From the NCBI RefSeq assembly GCF_013870525.1, contig NZ_JACBXD010000014.1, forward strand, positions 62,001-126,000: a stretch of 64,000 nt of DNA, read 5' to 3'. The position numbers and the translations under genes were made by a program. Below the pieces are notes generated by a model. That model was not told the DNA's origin, did not search any database, and saw nothing but the letters and a program-made list of their open reading frames with translations. This document shows, in pieces, positions 8,078-16,244 of the stretch (position 1 is the stretch's first letter; each line of letters starts with the position of its first letter). The stretch comes from Amycolatopsis pittospori (lineage in GTDB: Bacteria; Actinomycetota; Actinomycetes; Mycobacteriales; Pseudonocardiaceae).

Positions 8078-9255
8078 AGCGCCTCCAGGATGGTCGCGTT
8101 GGCCTGGCCGCCGCCTTCGCACATCGCCTGCAGGCCGTAGCGGGCACCGTGGTGGTGCAGGGCGTTGACCAGGGTGCCCATCAGCCGGGTGCCGCTCGCG
8201 CCGAGCGGGTGGCCGAGTGCGATCGCGCCGCCGTGGACGTTGACCTTCGCCGGATCGGCCCCGGTCTCCTGCTGCCAGGCGAGCACGACGCTCGCGAACG
8301 CCTCGTTGATCTCGAACAGGTCGATGTCCTCCAGTCGCAGACCCGCGCGCCGCAGCACCTTCTCGGTCGCGGGGATGACACCGGTGAGCATGAGCAGCGG
8401 GTCGGAGCCGGTGACGGCGAAGCTGTGCAGGCGGGCACGGGGACGGAGGCCGAGCCTGGCCGCCGTTTCGCTGGAGGTGATCAGCACCGCGGAGGCGCCG
8501 TCGTTGATCGGGCTGCTGTTGCCCGCGGTCACCGACCAGTCGATCTGCGGGAACCTTTCCGAGATCGCCTGGTCCTGGAACGCCGGGCGCAGTTTGGCCA
8601 GCGTTCCGAGGTCGGTGCCGGGACGGACCGATTCGTCGGTGGACACCAGACCGGACGGCGTCTCGATCGGCACGATCTGGCTCGCGAACCGTCCGAGTTC
8701 GTGCGCCCGCGCGGCCTTCCGGTGCGACGAGACGGCGAAGTCGTCCATCGCCTCGCGGCTGAGCGACCATTTCGCGGCGATGAGTTCGGCGCTGATCCCC
8801 TGCGGTACCAGGCCTTCCGGATAGCGCTCGGCGACGCCGGGGCCGAGGGGATCGGTACCGGGCAGCACGTTCGACCACATCGGGACGCGGCTCATGGACT
8901 CGACACCGCAGGCGATGACGACGTCGTACGCGCCGGCCATCACGCCCTGGGCTGCGAAGTGCACGGCCTGCTGGCTGCTTCCGCACTGCCGGTCGACAGT
9001 GGTGGCGGGCACGCTTTCCGGCAACCCGGCCGCGAGCGCCGCCCAGCGCGTGACGTTCTGGGCCTGCTCGCCGACCTGGTCGACGGCGCCGCCGATGACG
9101 TCGTCGATCAGGGCGGGGTCGAGGCCGTTGCGCCGGACGAGCGAGCGGAGGGTGTGGGCCAGCAACTGGACCGGGTGGATCTCGTGCAGGGAACCGCCGG
9201 GCTTGCCCTTGCCGATGGGGGTGCGGACGGCGTCCACGATGACCGCGTCGTGCAC
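8074..9255 (-). CDS. Thiolase (acetyl-CoA C-acetyltransferase/3-ketoacyl-CoA thiolase)
   Basis: 393 residues, the usual thiolase length. The N-terminus DAVIVDAVRTPIGKG, nucleophilic Cys in DRQCGSSQQ (about residue 90), INEAFA, the catalytic His in HGGAIALGHPLGASG (about 350) and the second Cys in AMCEGGGQ (about 380) are all present. The enzyme cleaves 3-ketoacyl-CoA or condenses acetyl-CoA units. Subfamily features resemble actinobacterial FadA5/FadA6-type thiolases used in sterol or fatty-acid breakdown, but no other beta-oxidation gene is nearby. The GTG start has AGGAGG 6 nt upstream. It is divergent from an HxlR regulator, with a palindrome between them, and is followed by a coupled QueG-like protein. 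Confidence 0.9.
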   Translation of the reverse strand: MHDAVIVDAVRTPIGKGKPGGSLHEIHPVQLLAHTLRSLVRRNGLDPALIDDVIGGAVDQVGEQAQNVTRWAALAAGLPESVPATTVDRQCGSSQQAVHFAAQGVMAGAYDVVIACGVESMSRVPMWSNVLPGTDPLGPGVAERYPEGLVPQGISAELIAAKWSLSREAMDDFAVSSHRKAARAHELGRFASQIVPIETPSGLVSTDESVRPGTDLGTLAKLRPAFQDQAISERFPQIDWSVTAGNSSPINDGASAVLITSSETAARLGLRPRARLHSFAVTGSDPLLMLTGVIPATEKVLRRAGLRLEDIDLFEINEAFASVVLAWQQETGADPAKVNVHGGAIALGHPLGASGTRLMGTLVNALHHHGARYGLQAMCEGGGQANATILEAL

Positions 9256-9269
9256 GGCTGCCTCCTCGG

Positions 9270-9292
9270 GTGAGTTGGGATATCCAACTCAC
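9270..9292. promoter_or_regulatory. Palindromic operator between thiolase and HxlR genes
   Basis: GTGAGTTGG and CCAACTCAC are perfect 9-base inverted arms separated by gatat, starting 15 bases upstream of the thiolase start. A degenerate second copy (GAGTGGGTTGG...GACTCAC) follows at about 9303-9327. The duplicated arrangement and position suit binding by the divergently encoded HxlR protein. Confidence 0.65.
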
Positions 9293-9345
9293 TGTGGCAT
9301 CGAGTGGGTTGGAAATCAAGACTCACTGGCCTTACCCTGGGTCCC

Positions 9346-9786
9346 ATGACCGAAGGACCGAGGGACTGCTCGATCGCCAACGCGATGGAGGTGATCGGGG
9401 AGCGCTGGAGCCTGCTCGCGCTGCGCGAGGTGTTCTTCGGGGCGCGCAGGTTCGACCAGATCGTCCGCAACACCGGGGCCAGCCGGGACATCCTGACCGC
9501 GCGGCTGCGGAAACTCGTCGAGACCGGCATCCTCGAAAAGCGGCTCTACGAGGAACATCCGCCGCGGTACGAATACGTGCTCACCGAAGCCGGGCACGCG
9601 CTCAACCACGTGCTGCTGAACCTCATGGCGTGGGGCGACAAGTACGTCACGGAGGGGCCCGCGCCGACGGTGTGGCGACACTCGTGCGGCGAGGAGCTCG
9701 CGCCGGAGACGGTGTGCGCGCACTGCCACGAGCCGGTGCGGGAAAAGGATATGACGCTGGTGCGCAGCACCCGCCGCACGACGTGA
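9346..9786 (+). CDS. HxlR-family winged-helix regulator
   Basis: A 146-residue HxlR protein: CSIANAMEVIGERWSLLALREVFFG at the N-terminus (the usual conserved Cys precedes helix 1), the recognition segment RFDQIVRNTGASRDILTARLRKL, and the beta-wing around RLYEEHPPRYEYVLTE. The C-terminus adds a CGEEL...CAHC pair of Cys motifs seen in a subset of HxlR proteins; these could bind a metal. It probably represses the divergent thiolase/iron-sulfur pair through the palindrome at 9270. The ATG lies 7 nt after a TACCCT box (9333-9338) with no ribosome binding site, so translation may be leaderless. Confidence 0.88.
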   Translation: MTEGPRDCSIANAMEVIGERWSLLALREVFFGARRFDQIVRNTGASRDILTARLRKLVETGILEKRLYEEHPPRYEYVLTEAGHALNHVLLNLMAWGDKYVTEGPAPTVWRHSCGEELAPETVCAHCHEPVREKDMTLVRSTRRTT

Positions 9787-9952
9787 GTGGCGATGAGTCC
9801 GTGAGTCGGGTATCGGTCGGCCCGGTTTCCTCGCGGGATGGGGATCGTGACCGCGAACCACGTCGAAGGATGTTGTAGCGGTCGTGACGCGGCCCTACGA
9901 TGCAGCGGTCGGGACCGGGCATGGGGAGTGCCCACCCGGCCGAGGGGTGAAC

Positions 9953-12900
9953 GTGGATTTCCGGGTGTTGGGACCGATCCGGTTGTACACCGGCGGACAG
10001 GCCGTCACCATCGGCGAACCGCGCCGGCAGGCGGTGCTGGCGGTGTTGCTGCTGGAGGCGGGCCGCACCGTCGGCGTCGACGTGCTGGTCGACCGGGTCT
10101 GGGGTGAATCCCCGCCGAAACAGGTCCGCCGCTCGCTGCAGGCCCACATCACACGGATCCGGCGCGCGCTCGAAGAAGCCGACCCCGGTGGCGCGAGGGT
10201 GTCGCGGGATTCCGGTGGTTATCGCCTCGATGTCCCGCCCGGCCAGGTCGATCTGTTCCGCTTCCGCGACACGCTGCGTGAGAGTCCCGCCGACGCCGCC
10301 GCGCTGCACGCGGCACTCGGGCTCTGGCAAGGCGAACCGCTGGCGGGTCTGCGCGGCGACTGGGCCGAGCGCACCCGGGAGACGTTGACCCAGGAGCGGG
10401 TCGCCGCCGTCGTCGCCTGGGCCGACGCGGCGATCCAGGCGGGCGACGCACCGGCGACGCTGACCCGGCTGACGGAGCTGGCCGACGACCACCCGTTGCA
10501 GGAGACTGTCGCGGCGACCTTGATGCGCGCCCTGTACGCGGTAGGGCGCGGGGCGGACGCGCTCGCCCGCTACGAACGGATTCGACGTCTCCTGCGTGAC
10601 GACCTCGGCGCCGATCCGGGCCGGGAGCTCGCCGGCGTGCACGAGGCGGTGCTGCGCCACGAACTGCCTTCGGGCACCGCGCCGGTCGCGCCGGTTCCGG
10701 CCCAGTTGCCCGCACTCGTCTCCGCGTTCACCGGCCGAGCCGACGAACTCGACGCGCTCGACAGACTGGTCGCGGATGCCACCGGGGAACCCGTGGTCGT
10801 CTGCCTCACCGGCACCGCCGGGGCAGGGAAGACGGCGACGGCCGTGCACTGGGGCCACCGGCTCCGCGACCGGTTCCCCGACGGCCAGCTGTACCTGGAC
10901 CTGCGTGGCTACGACCCGGGCGAGCCGATGGCGCCCGTCGAGGCGCTGGGCGCGTTCCTGACCGCGTTGGTGCCGCCGGGGACGGAGATCCCGCTCGGCC
11001 TGACCGAACGCGCCGCCCGCTTCCGGACCGAGCTGGCCGCCCGGCGGATGCTGGTCATGCTGGACAACGCGGCCACGGTCGAGCAGGTCCGCCCACTGTT
11101 GCCGGGGACGGGCGACTGCGTCGTCGTGGTCACCAGCCGGGACTCGCTCGGTGGGCTCGTCGCCCTGCACGGCGCCCATCGGGTCACTCTCGGCCAGCTA
11201 CCCGACCCCGACGCCGTCGCGCTGATGCGGCGGCTGGCCGGACCGCGGGTGGACGCGGAACCGGAAGCCGCGGCCGCGCTCGCCGAACGATGCGTGCGGT
11301 TACCGCTGACCCTTCGTCTGGCGGCCGAGCTCGCCGTGTCGCGGCCGGCCACCAGGTTGGCGCGTTTGGTCGACGAACTGCGAGCGGCTCAGCACACCCT
11401 CGATCTGCTCAGCGGCGGTGCCGACCAGCGGGCCGCCGTGCGCGCTGTGTTCTCGTGGTCGTTGCGAGAGCTGGACGAAGACACCGTCCGCGCTTTCGCC
11501 GTCCTCGGCCTCCATCCGGCACCGCGGTTCGACGCGCACGCCTTGGCGGCACTGGCCGGCCGCCCGCTCGAATGGGCCCGGATCCGGCTCGACACCCTCG
11601 CGCGGGCGAATCTGATCGAGCCTTCCGGTGCCGACCGATACGGAATGCACGATCTGCTGAAGGCCTACGCGGCGGAATCCGGCGGCGAGGACGACGCGTG
11701 CGCCGCGCTCGGCCGCGTCCACCGCTACTACCACGCCACCATCGCCGCGGCGATGGATCGCCTCTATCCCGGCGAGGCCCACCGCCGTCCCGCGGTGACC
11801 GGCACGGCGAGTCCGGCGCCGTCCTTCACCGACGCCGACGGCGCGCGCACCTGGCTGGACGAGGAACTTCCCGCCGTCCAGGCCCTGTCCGCGCAGGCGG
11901 TGGCCGGCGGATTCCCGGAGCACGCCGTGACGTTGTCCGCGTTGCTGTTCCGCTACCTCGACGGGCATCACGAAGCCATCGCACTGTCGATCCACGGGTA
12001 CGCCAGGGCCGCCGCGCGTGCCGGGGACGACCGTTCGGCCGAAGCCGACGCGCTCATCGCCCTCGGCGGGTTGCATATGCGGGCGGGACGGCCGGAGCCC
12101 GCCGCGGCGGACCTGTGGGCGGCGTTCGCGGCGTACGGCGAGATCGGGAACCCGTTGGGGCAGGCCAGGGTCCTCGGTACGGTCGGCATGCTCGAAGAGT
12201 GCGCAGGGAGATACCGGACCTCGTCCGGCTACTACGCGCAGGCACTGACGCTGTTCGACCGGCTCGGCGACGTGATCGGCCGCGCGCACATCCTGACCAG
12301 ACTCGGCACGATCGAGGCCCGGCTGGGCGTGCCGGAGGCGGAGGATCGGCTGCGGCAGGCGATGGGGCTCCACGGGCAGGCCGGGCATCGGTTCGGCGAG
12401 GCCTGGGTGAAGGTCGGTCTCGGGGAACTCGCCGCCGAAGAAGGCAAGTCCGCCGACGCGCACCGGCTTCACGAAGAGGCCGCGGATCTGTTCGCCAGAC
12501 TCGGGCACCGGGAGAGCGAGGCGTGGGCGATCGACGCTCTCGGCCGGGCCGAAGCGCTGGCGGGCCGTCCCGTCGAAGCCGCCACCCGGCACCGGCGAGC
12601 TCTCCATCTGTTCCGCCGTCATGGCACTCGCGACGGCGAGGCGTGGGCGCTCAACGGGCTGGGGGAGGCCTGCCACGCCTGCGGTTACGCCGACGCGGCT
12701 CGCGCGAACCACGCCGAGGCGCTGACCGTCGCGACCAGGATCGACTCGCGGGAACAGGCGGCCCGGGCGCATCGTGGACTCGCGCGGGTCGCCGTCGCGG
12801 ACGCCGACGTCGTGGCCGCACGACGTCATTACGACCAGGCGATCACGATCTACACCGGACTGGGCCTCGCCGCCGCGAGGACGGCGAGGTCCGAACTGGC

Positions 12901-12955
12901 GTCCTATGTGGACGAACGCCAGTTCCGTTCGATCAGCCGCAACAGTGCCGGATAG
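9953..12955 (+). CDS. AfsR/SARP-family regulator with NB-ARC and TPR domains
   Basis: About 1000 residues. The order is an OmpR-like winged helix (1-95, FRVLGPIRLY...RRQAVLAVLLLEAG), BTAD domain (about 100-240), NB-ARC ATPase (about 255-530, P-loop GTAGAGKTAT) and a TPR-rich C-terminus (about 690-990). This is the architecture of AfsR, a pleiotropic activator of secondary metabolism in Streptomyces. No biosynthetic cluster lies within the window, so its target is elsewhere or is global. I chose the GTG at 9953 because GAGGGG lies 6 nt upstream and the domain starts immediately; the frame opens at 9884. The last 52 bases overlap the end of the convergent DUF2867 gene. Confidence 0.88.
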   Translation: MDFRVLGPIRLYTGGQAVTIGEPRRQAVLAVLLLEAGRTVGVDVLVDRVWGESPPKQVRRSLQAHITRIRRALEEADPGGARVSRDSGGYRLDVPPGQVDLFRFRDTLRESPADAAALHAALGLWQGEPLAGLRGDWAERTRETLTQERVAAVVAWADAAIQAGDAPATLTRLTELADDHPLQETVAATLMRALYAVGRGADALARYERIRRLLRDDLGADPGRELAGVHEAVLRHELPSGTAPVAPVPAQLPALVSAFTGRADELDALDRLVADATGEPVVVCLTGTAGAGKTATAVHWGHRLRDRFPDGQLYLDLRGYDPGEPMAPVEALGAFLTALVPPGTEIPLGLTERAARFRTELAARRMLVMLDNAATVEQVRPLLPGTGDCVVVVTSRDSLGGLVALHGAHRVTLGQLPDPDAVALMRRLAGPRVDAEPEAAAALAERCVRLPLTLRLAAELAVSRPATRLARLVDELRAAQHTLDLLSGGADQRAAVRAVFSWSLRELDEDTVRAFAVLGLHPAPRFDAHALAALAGRPLEWARIRLDTLARANLIEPSGADRYGMHDLLKAYAAESGGEDDACAALGRVHRYYHATIAAAMDRLYPGEAHRRPAVTGTASPAPSFTDADGARTWLDEELPAVQALSAQAVAGGFPEHAVTLSALLFRYLDGHHEAIALSIHGYARAAARAGDDRSAEADALIALGGLHMRAGRPEPAAADLWAAFAAYGEIGNPLGQARVLGTVGMLEECAGRYRTSSGYYAQALTLFDRLGDVIGRAHILTRLGTIEARLGVPEAEDRLRQAMGLHGQAGHRFGEAWVKVGLGELAAEEGKSADAHRLHEEAADLFARLGHRESEAWAIDALGRAEALAGRPVEAATRHRRALHLFRRHGTRDGEAWALNGLGEACHACGYADAARANHAEALTVATRIDSREQAARAHRGLARVAVADADVVAARRHYDQAITIYTGLGLAAARTARSELASYVDERQFRSISRNSAG

Positions 12956-13482
12956 ACGAACAGGTACCGGAAGGGCTTGATGAACCCCATGTACGCGCGC
13001 CCGAACCGCCCGTTCGGACGGACCAGCACCGCCATCTGACCGCGATACCGGCCGGGCCCCTCCTCGATCCACGCCAGGTGCAGGATCCCGTGCATGGTCC
13101 GGTTCGCCATCTCCGCGGCGAATTCGTCGTCCAGCCGGTAGATCGGCGTGAACGGCAGCCAGTCCTCGTCCGGGCCGGTGGGTGTGTCGCGGAGGTCCTC
13201 GGGCAGCCTGTCCCGGACGGACTCCACACGGGAATCGAGGCCGGAATCCCGTTCGTCCAGCCGGAACAACGCGCCGAGTTTCCACCGCAGCGACCACAGC
13301 GCGCGGACGATCAGCGGTGCGCCGTCCGGGAAGTCGCCCGAGGCGAACTGCTTCACCAACTTGGCGAAGTCGTCCGGACCGCCGGGTGTTTCGAGCGCCC
13401 AGACGTCTTCGAGGTCGAAGTCCCCGGCGACCTCGTGGATCCGCCACGACTGCCCGGTGTGGGCCGTGTTCGCGAGTTTCAT
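12904..13482 (-). CDS. DUF2867 family protein
   Basis: 192 residues resembling DUF2867 proteins (START/SRPBCC-like fold in the family): WRIHEVAGDFDLEDVWAL at the start, a central FRLDERDSGL, and a GRAYMGFIKPFRYLFVYPALL C-terminus. No catalytic function is established for the family. The ATG at 13482 overlaps the stop of the upstream ABM gene (ATGA), so the two form one unit. The C-terminal coding region overlaps the end of the SARP gene on the other strand by 52 bases, an unusually long convergent overlap. Confidence 0.75.
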   Translation of the reverse strand: MKLANTAHTGQSWRIHEVAGDFDLEDVWALETPGGPDDFAKLVKQFASGDFPDGAPLIVRALWSLRWKLGALFRLDERDSGLDSRVESVRDRLPEDLRDTPTGPDEDWLPFTPIYRLDDEFAAEMANRTMHGILHLAWIEEGPGRYRGQMAVLVRPNGRFGRAYMGFIKPFRYLFVYPALLRLIERNWRSST

Positions 13483-13763
13483 GCCGACACCAGGGCGGTG
13501 ATCTCGCGCGGGCGGACCTCGCGTTCGTCGTAGGCGACGTCGACGTCGGCCGAACCCAGCGCCTGCATCGAGGCGGCCTGGGCCGCTTCGGATTCCCAGC
13601 GCGCGATCGAGACGACGGCGTCGCCGGCGGCGGTCACCCAGCATTCGGCGCCGAGGCAGCCGGGCGTGGACCGCAGGACCCCGGCGACTCGCTGGACCCG
13701 CGCGACGAACGCGTCGTGGTGATCGGCGTGCGGGTAGTGCATGGCCACGAATCCAACACTCAT
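13479..13763 (-). CDS. Small ABM-like (dimeric alpha/beta barrel) protein
   Basis: 94 residues (MSVGFVAMHYPHADHHDAFV...). The length, the YPHADHHDAFVARVQRVAGVLRSTPGC segment and the W-E-S pattern match the antibiotic-biosynthesis-monooxygenase/dimeric ferredoxin-like fold. Members include heme-degrading and quinone-forming monooxygenases, but many have no known role, and no active-site residue can be assigned here. GGGAGG lies upstream of the ATG at 13763. It is coupled to the DUF2867 gene by a 4-nt overlap and divergent from a TetR regulator whose palindromic site lies between them, so the TetR protein probably controls this pair. Confidence 0.68.
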   Translation of the reverse strand: MSVGFVAMHYPHADHHDAFVARVQRVAGVLRSTPGCLGAECWVTAAGDAVVSIARWESEAAQAASMQALGSADVDVAYDEREVRPREITALVSA

Positions 13764-13795
13764 TTCGATGTGTCCTCCCAGTGCGTTCCGCCATC

Positions 13796-13849
13796 TATAC
13801 GGTAGCGTATATATCGCTGTCGTGGTGACGGCGTGACGCGGGATACGGT
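13796..13849. promoter_or_regulatory. TetR operator candidate and -10 box of the TetR gene
   Basis: TATACG gtag CGTATA (13796-13811) is a perfect 6-base inverted repeat in the divergent gap, followed by more AT-rich alternation. A TACGGT box at 13844-13849 ends 6 nt before the TetR ATG, which fits a leaderless transcript. Confidence 0.55.
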
Positions 13850-13855
13850 GATCAC

Positions 13856-14404
13856 ATGGCCGCTGAAACCCGGACCCCGCCGCGCGCATGGATCGACGCG
13901 GGGCTGCGGGCGTTGTCCACCGGGGGACCCGACGCGGTCCGTGTCGAGGCGCTCGCGAAGGCGCTCGGAGTCACCAAAGGCGGCTTCTACGGCCATTTCG
14001 CCGATCGCGGCGCGCTGATCGAGGAAATGCTCGTCACCTGGGAGCGGATGAGCACCGGCGAGTTGTTCGAGACCGTCGAGAGCGAAGGCGGCGACGCCAG
14101 GGCGAAGATCCGGCGCGCGGGCATGCTCGCCAGTGACCACCTGCTGCCGATCGACCTCGCGATCCGCGACTGGTCCAGGCGCGACCCGGCGGTCGCCGAG
14201 CGGCTCCGGCGCGTCGACAACCAGCGGATGGACTACCTGCGCTCGCTCATGCGCGAGATCTTCGCCGACGAGGACGAGGTCGAAGCCCGCTGCCTGCTCG
14301 CGTTCTCACTGCTGATCGGCAAGCACTTCATGGCCGCGGACCATGGCGCCCACAGCCGCGACGAGGTCACCGAACTCGCCGGGAAGCTGCTGCTCGACGG
14401 CTAG
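13856..14404 (+). CDS. TetR-family regulator
   Basis: 182 residues with a classic TetR N-terminal HTH: WIDAGLRALSTGGPDAVRVEALAKALGVTKGGFYGHFADRGALI (about residues 12-55). The C-terminal ligand-binding region is short and rich in charged residues, with no assignable ligand. No Shine-Dalgarno is visible; a TACGGT box lies 6 nt before the ATG. It is divergent from the ABM/DUF2867 pair and is its most likely regulator. Its stop codon overlaps the stop of a 51-residue membrane protein gene on the other strand. Confidence 0.88.
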   Translation: MAAETRTPPRAWIDAGLRALSTGGPDAVRVEALAKALGVTKGGFYGHFADRGALIEEMLVTWERMSTGELFETVESEGGDARAKIRRAGMLASDHLLPIDLAIRDWSRRDPAVAERLRRVDNQRMDYLRSLMREIFADEDEVEARCLLAFSLLIGKHFMAADHGAHSRDEVTELAGKLLLDG

Positions 14405-14556
14405 ACCGTGTCCTGGTCGTCCTCTTCCGGCGTGGTCGGGACCTGTTTGCGCGCGACGTAGATGAGCAGCCCGATGATCACCACGGGGCCGACGAAGATC
14501 AGGATCTCGTCCCAGCCGCCCTGGTGCATCATCATCACCCGCGCCGCGATGGTCAT
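14401..14556 (-). CDS. 51-residue single-span membrane protein
   Basis: A short gene, easily overlooked: MTIAARVMMMHQGG, one hydrophobic helix (ILIFVGPVVIIGLLIYVA, about residues 18-36), a basic KQ and an acidic tail (PEEDDQDTV). Its ATG overlaps the stop of the upstream polytopic membrane protein (ATGA), so it is the third gene of a unit starting with the cupredoxin-like lipoprotein. The basic residues after the helix suggest N-out/C-in topology. No family recognised; by context a small accessory subunit of the membrane complex. Confidence 0.7.
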   Translation of the reverse strand: MTIAARVMMMHQGGWDEILIFVGPVVIIGLLIYVARKQVPTTPEEDDQDTV

Positions 14557-15776
14557 GAGCCGGAGACCAGCGCGATCCCGAGTGCGGTGTAGGCGATCAT
14601 CAGCGCCAGCATGGGGTACTGGCCCACCTTGACGTAGTTCGCGCGCAGCACGCCGACGGAACGGTCATGCGCCGAGGTTACGGCCAGCACGTGCCCGGCG
14701 ACGATCCCGGCGATCTGCACCAGCGCGATCACGCCGGTCGAGACGACCGTGTAGTCGATCGCGCGGCCGAAGCCCTGCTGTCCGGAGAACACCGCGAACG
14801 AAAAGTAGTGCGCGACCGTGTAGCCGACCATGATCGGGATCAGGGACGGCGCGAACGCGGGGTAGGGGTCGAATCCGCGACGCAGGTAGGGCCTGGTCAG
14901 GCTGATGGCGCCGGCGTACGCGCCATAAGTGAGCGCGATGCAGGCGGCAAGCCCCGCGGTGCCTCCGAGGACACCCGCGTCCAGCGACGTCCAGAAGGGG
15001 AGCCGGGTCAGGCCGTCGAACGCCGTCGACCCGAGCACCACCAGGACCAGCGCGGTCAGCCAGGGCGCGGGGGAGAGGGTGAGCAGGCCATCCAGGGGGT
15101 TCCGGAGCACGAGACGTCCGTCGGCGCGCCTGCCGAAGGGGGAGAGGGCCGCGATCAACCGCGCGTAGACCTCGAAAGCGTCACCCCGGTCGAACCAGCG
15201 CGGCCCGAAGGCCACCCCGAAAGCAATCTGTATAACGGCATATACGGAGCAGAAGAGAGCGATCGCACGCGGCGAGTCCGAATGCGGGAAGACCAGTTCC
15301 AGCCACAAGAACGCCAAGAGGCCGGCGATCGCGGGCAGGTAGTCCAGCCGGTCGGGGAGTTCCCTGTGTCGGACCGGGAACAAGGAGGCGACCGTCCTCA
15401 GTGGATTCAGCCGGGTCCAGACCGGACCGAACAGCAGGGAGAGTGGCACCAGGCCGACCCAGAACCAGACGTAGAACCACGCCGAGGCGGGGTTGTCCGC
15501 CGAACTGTCCGGACCGGCCCACGCCATCACCAGGAATCCCGCGAACAGCAGGACCCCCGCCACCCGCAACGCGACACGGGCCGGTGTGCTGTCCACGAAT
15601 CCTTGCAGGGCGGGGGGAAGCGGCCGGCCGGCGTCGGCGCCGCGGAGTTTCGGTTCCTTCCAGAGCACGGTGAGCGCGAAGAAGGAGACCACGACGGCCG
15701 CCGCTCCCGCGTACAGGGCGAGCCACAGCGGGACCGGCAGATCGGACCGGCCGCCGAGACCGTGCGCCAGGATCAT
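14553..15776 (-). CDS. Polytopic membrane protein, function unknown
   Basis: 407 residues with about ten predicted membrane helices, including LWLALYAGAAAVVVSFFALTVL, VAGVLLFAGFLVMAWAG and FYVWFWVGLVPLSLLFGP. A conserved-looking loop VWTRLNPLRTVASLF follows, and another NPLDGLLTLSPAPW lies near residue 210. I do not recognise a named family. It overlaps the lipoprotein gene upstream and the 51-residue protein gene downstream (4 nt each), and all three are divergent from another large membrane protein gene. The cupredoxin-like partner makes a role in copper or other metal handling, or in assembly of a membrane oxidase, plausible. This is inference from context. Confidence 0.75.
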   Translation of the reverse strand: MILAHGLGGRSDLPVPLWLALYAGAAAVVVSFFALTVLWKEPKLRGADAGRPLPPALQGFVDSTPARVALRVAGVLLFAGFLVMAWAGPDSSADNPASAWFYVWFWVGLVPLSLLFGPVWTRLNPLRTVASLFPVRHRELPDRLDYLPAIAGLLAFLWLELVFPHSDSPRAIALFCSVYAVIQIAFGVAFGPRWFDRGDAFEVYARLIAALSPFGRRADGRLVLRNPLDGLLTLSPAPWLTALVLVVLGSTAFDGLTRLPFWTSLDAGVLGGTAGLAACIALTYGAYAGAISLTRPYLRRGFDPYPAFAPSLIPIMVGYTVAHYFSFAVFSGQQGFGRAIDYTVVSTGVIALVQIAGIVAGHVLAVTSAHDRSVGVLRANYVKVGQYPMLALMIAYTALGIALVSGS

Positions 15777-16138
15777 CCGCTCACCCGGAGCTTGGTCACC
15801 GCCGCGCCGCTCTTGTGCAGTTCCACCTCGAAGATCCCGTCGATGTTCGCGGTGAACGAGACGGTCCCCGGGACGCCGGGCGCCAACTGGGCGGCCTTGT
15901 CGTAGCCGTGGACGTGTAGTTCGTCCGCCTGGTCGGAGGTGACCTCCAGTGCGACGTTCTCGCCGGTGCGCACCGCGACCTCTTCCGGGCCCGCCGTGCG
16001 GCGGCCCTCGGCGATCGAGAACTTCACGGTCCGCGTGCCGGTGCCCGGCGCGGGTTCGGAGCCGGTCGATCCCGAACAGCCTGTCACGGCCAGCAGCGCG
16101 GCCATGGTGATCCCGCAGATCCCGCCGATCCTCCGCAT
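15773..16138 (-). CDS. Cupredoxin-like lipoprotein
   Basis: 121 residues from the ATG at 16138 (AAAGGGA upstream; a TTG at 16153 would add five residues). A lipoprotein signal ends in the lipobox AVTGC, and a Ser/Gly/Pro linker leads to one beta-sandwich domain (about 35-121) with the pattern VAVRTGENVALEVTSDQADELHVHGYD...FTANIDGIFEVELHKSG. This is the EfeO/cupredoxin-1 type fold. The usual blue-copper Cys is absent; His residues in HVHGYD and ELHKSG remain as possible ligands. It is anchored on the outer face of the membrane and coupled to a polytopic partner, which suggests it passes or senses a metal for that protein. Confidence 0.78.
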   Translation of the reverse strand: MRRIGGICGITMAALLAVTGCSGSTGSEPAPGTGTRTVKFSIAEGRRTAGPEEVAVRTGENVALEVTSDQADELHVHGYDKAAQLAPGVPGTVSFTANIDGIFEVELHKSGAAVTKLRVSG

Positions 16139-16197
16139 CGAGGTCCCTTTCAAGTCGTACGCCCCGGCTTGCCTGTCCGGGACCTTGCCCCTATCGT

Positions 16198-16213
16198 GTT
16201 ACCCCAAGGTAAC
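16198..16213. promoter_or_regulatory. Palindrome GTTACC-N4-GGTAAC in divergent promoter
   Basis: Perfect 6-base arms with a CCAA spacer lie between the lipoprotein unit and the 598-residue membrane protein gene. A TTAGGTTAG sequence follows at about 16220-16228 and resembles half of an iron-regulator (IdeR/DtxR) box, but the second half is missing. One regulator could control both divergent units from here. Confidence 0.5.
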
Positions 16214-16244
16214 AGTTACTTAGGTTAGCAGGAAGGCGAGCACG

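Noticed and set aside
8078..9319. N-terminal extension of the QueG-like protein through the thiolase gene
   Set aside because: The frame is open but the translation is low-complexity Arg/Gly/Pro; GTG 8077 with a GTGA overlap explains the gene.
13796..13811. Copy of the GTATAACGNCNTATAC 16-mer
   Set aside because: TATACGgtagCGTATA shares only the TATAC ends and has a different centre; it is treated as the TetR operator.
16220..16230. Possible iron-regulator (IdeR/DtxR) box TTAGGTTAG
   Set aside because: Only one half-site is present; the right half of the 19-bp palindrome is absent, so I do not call iron control.
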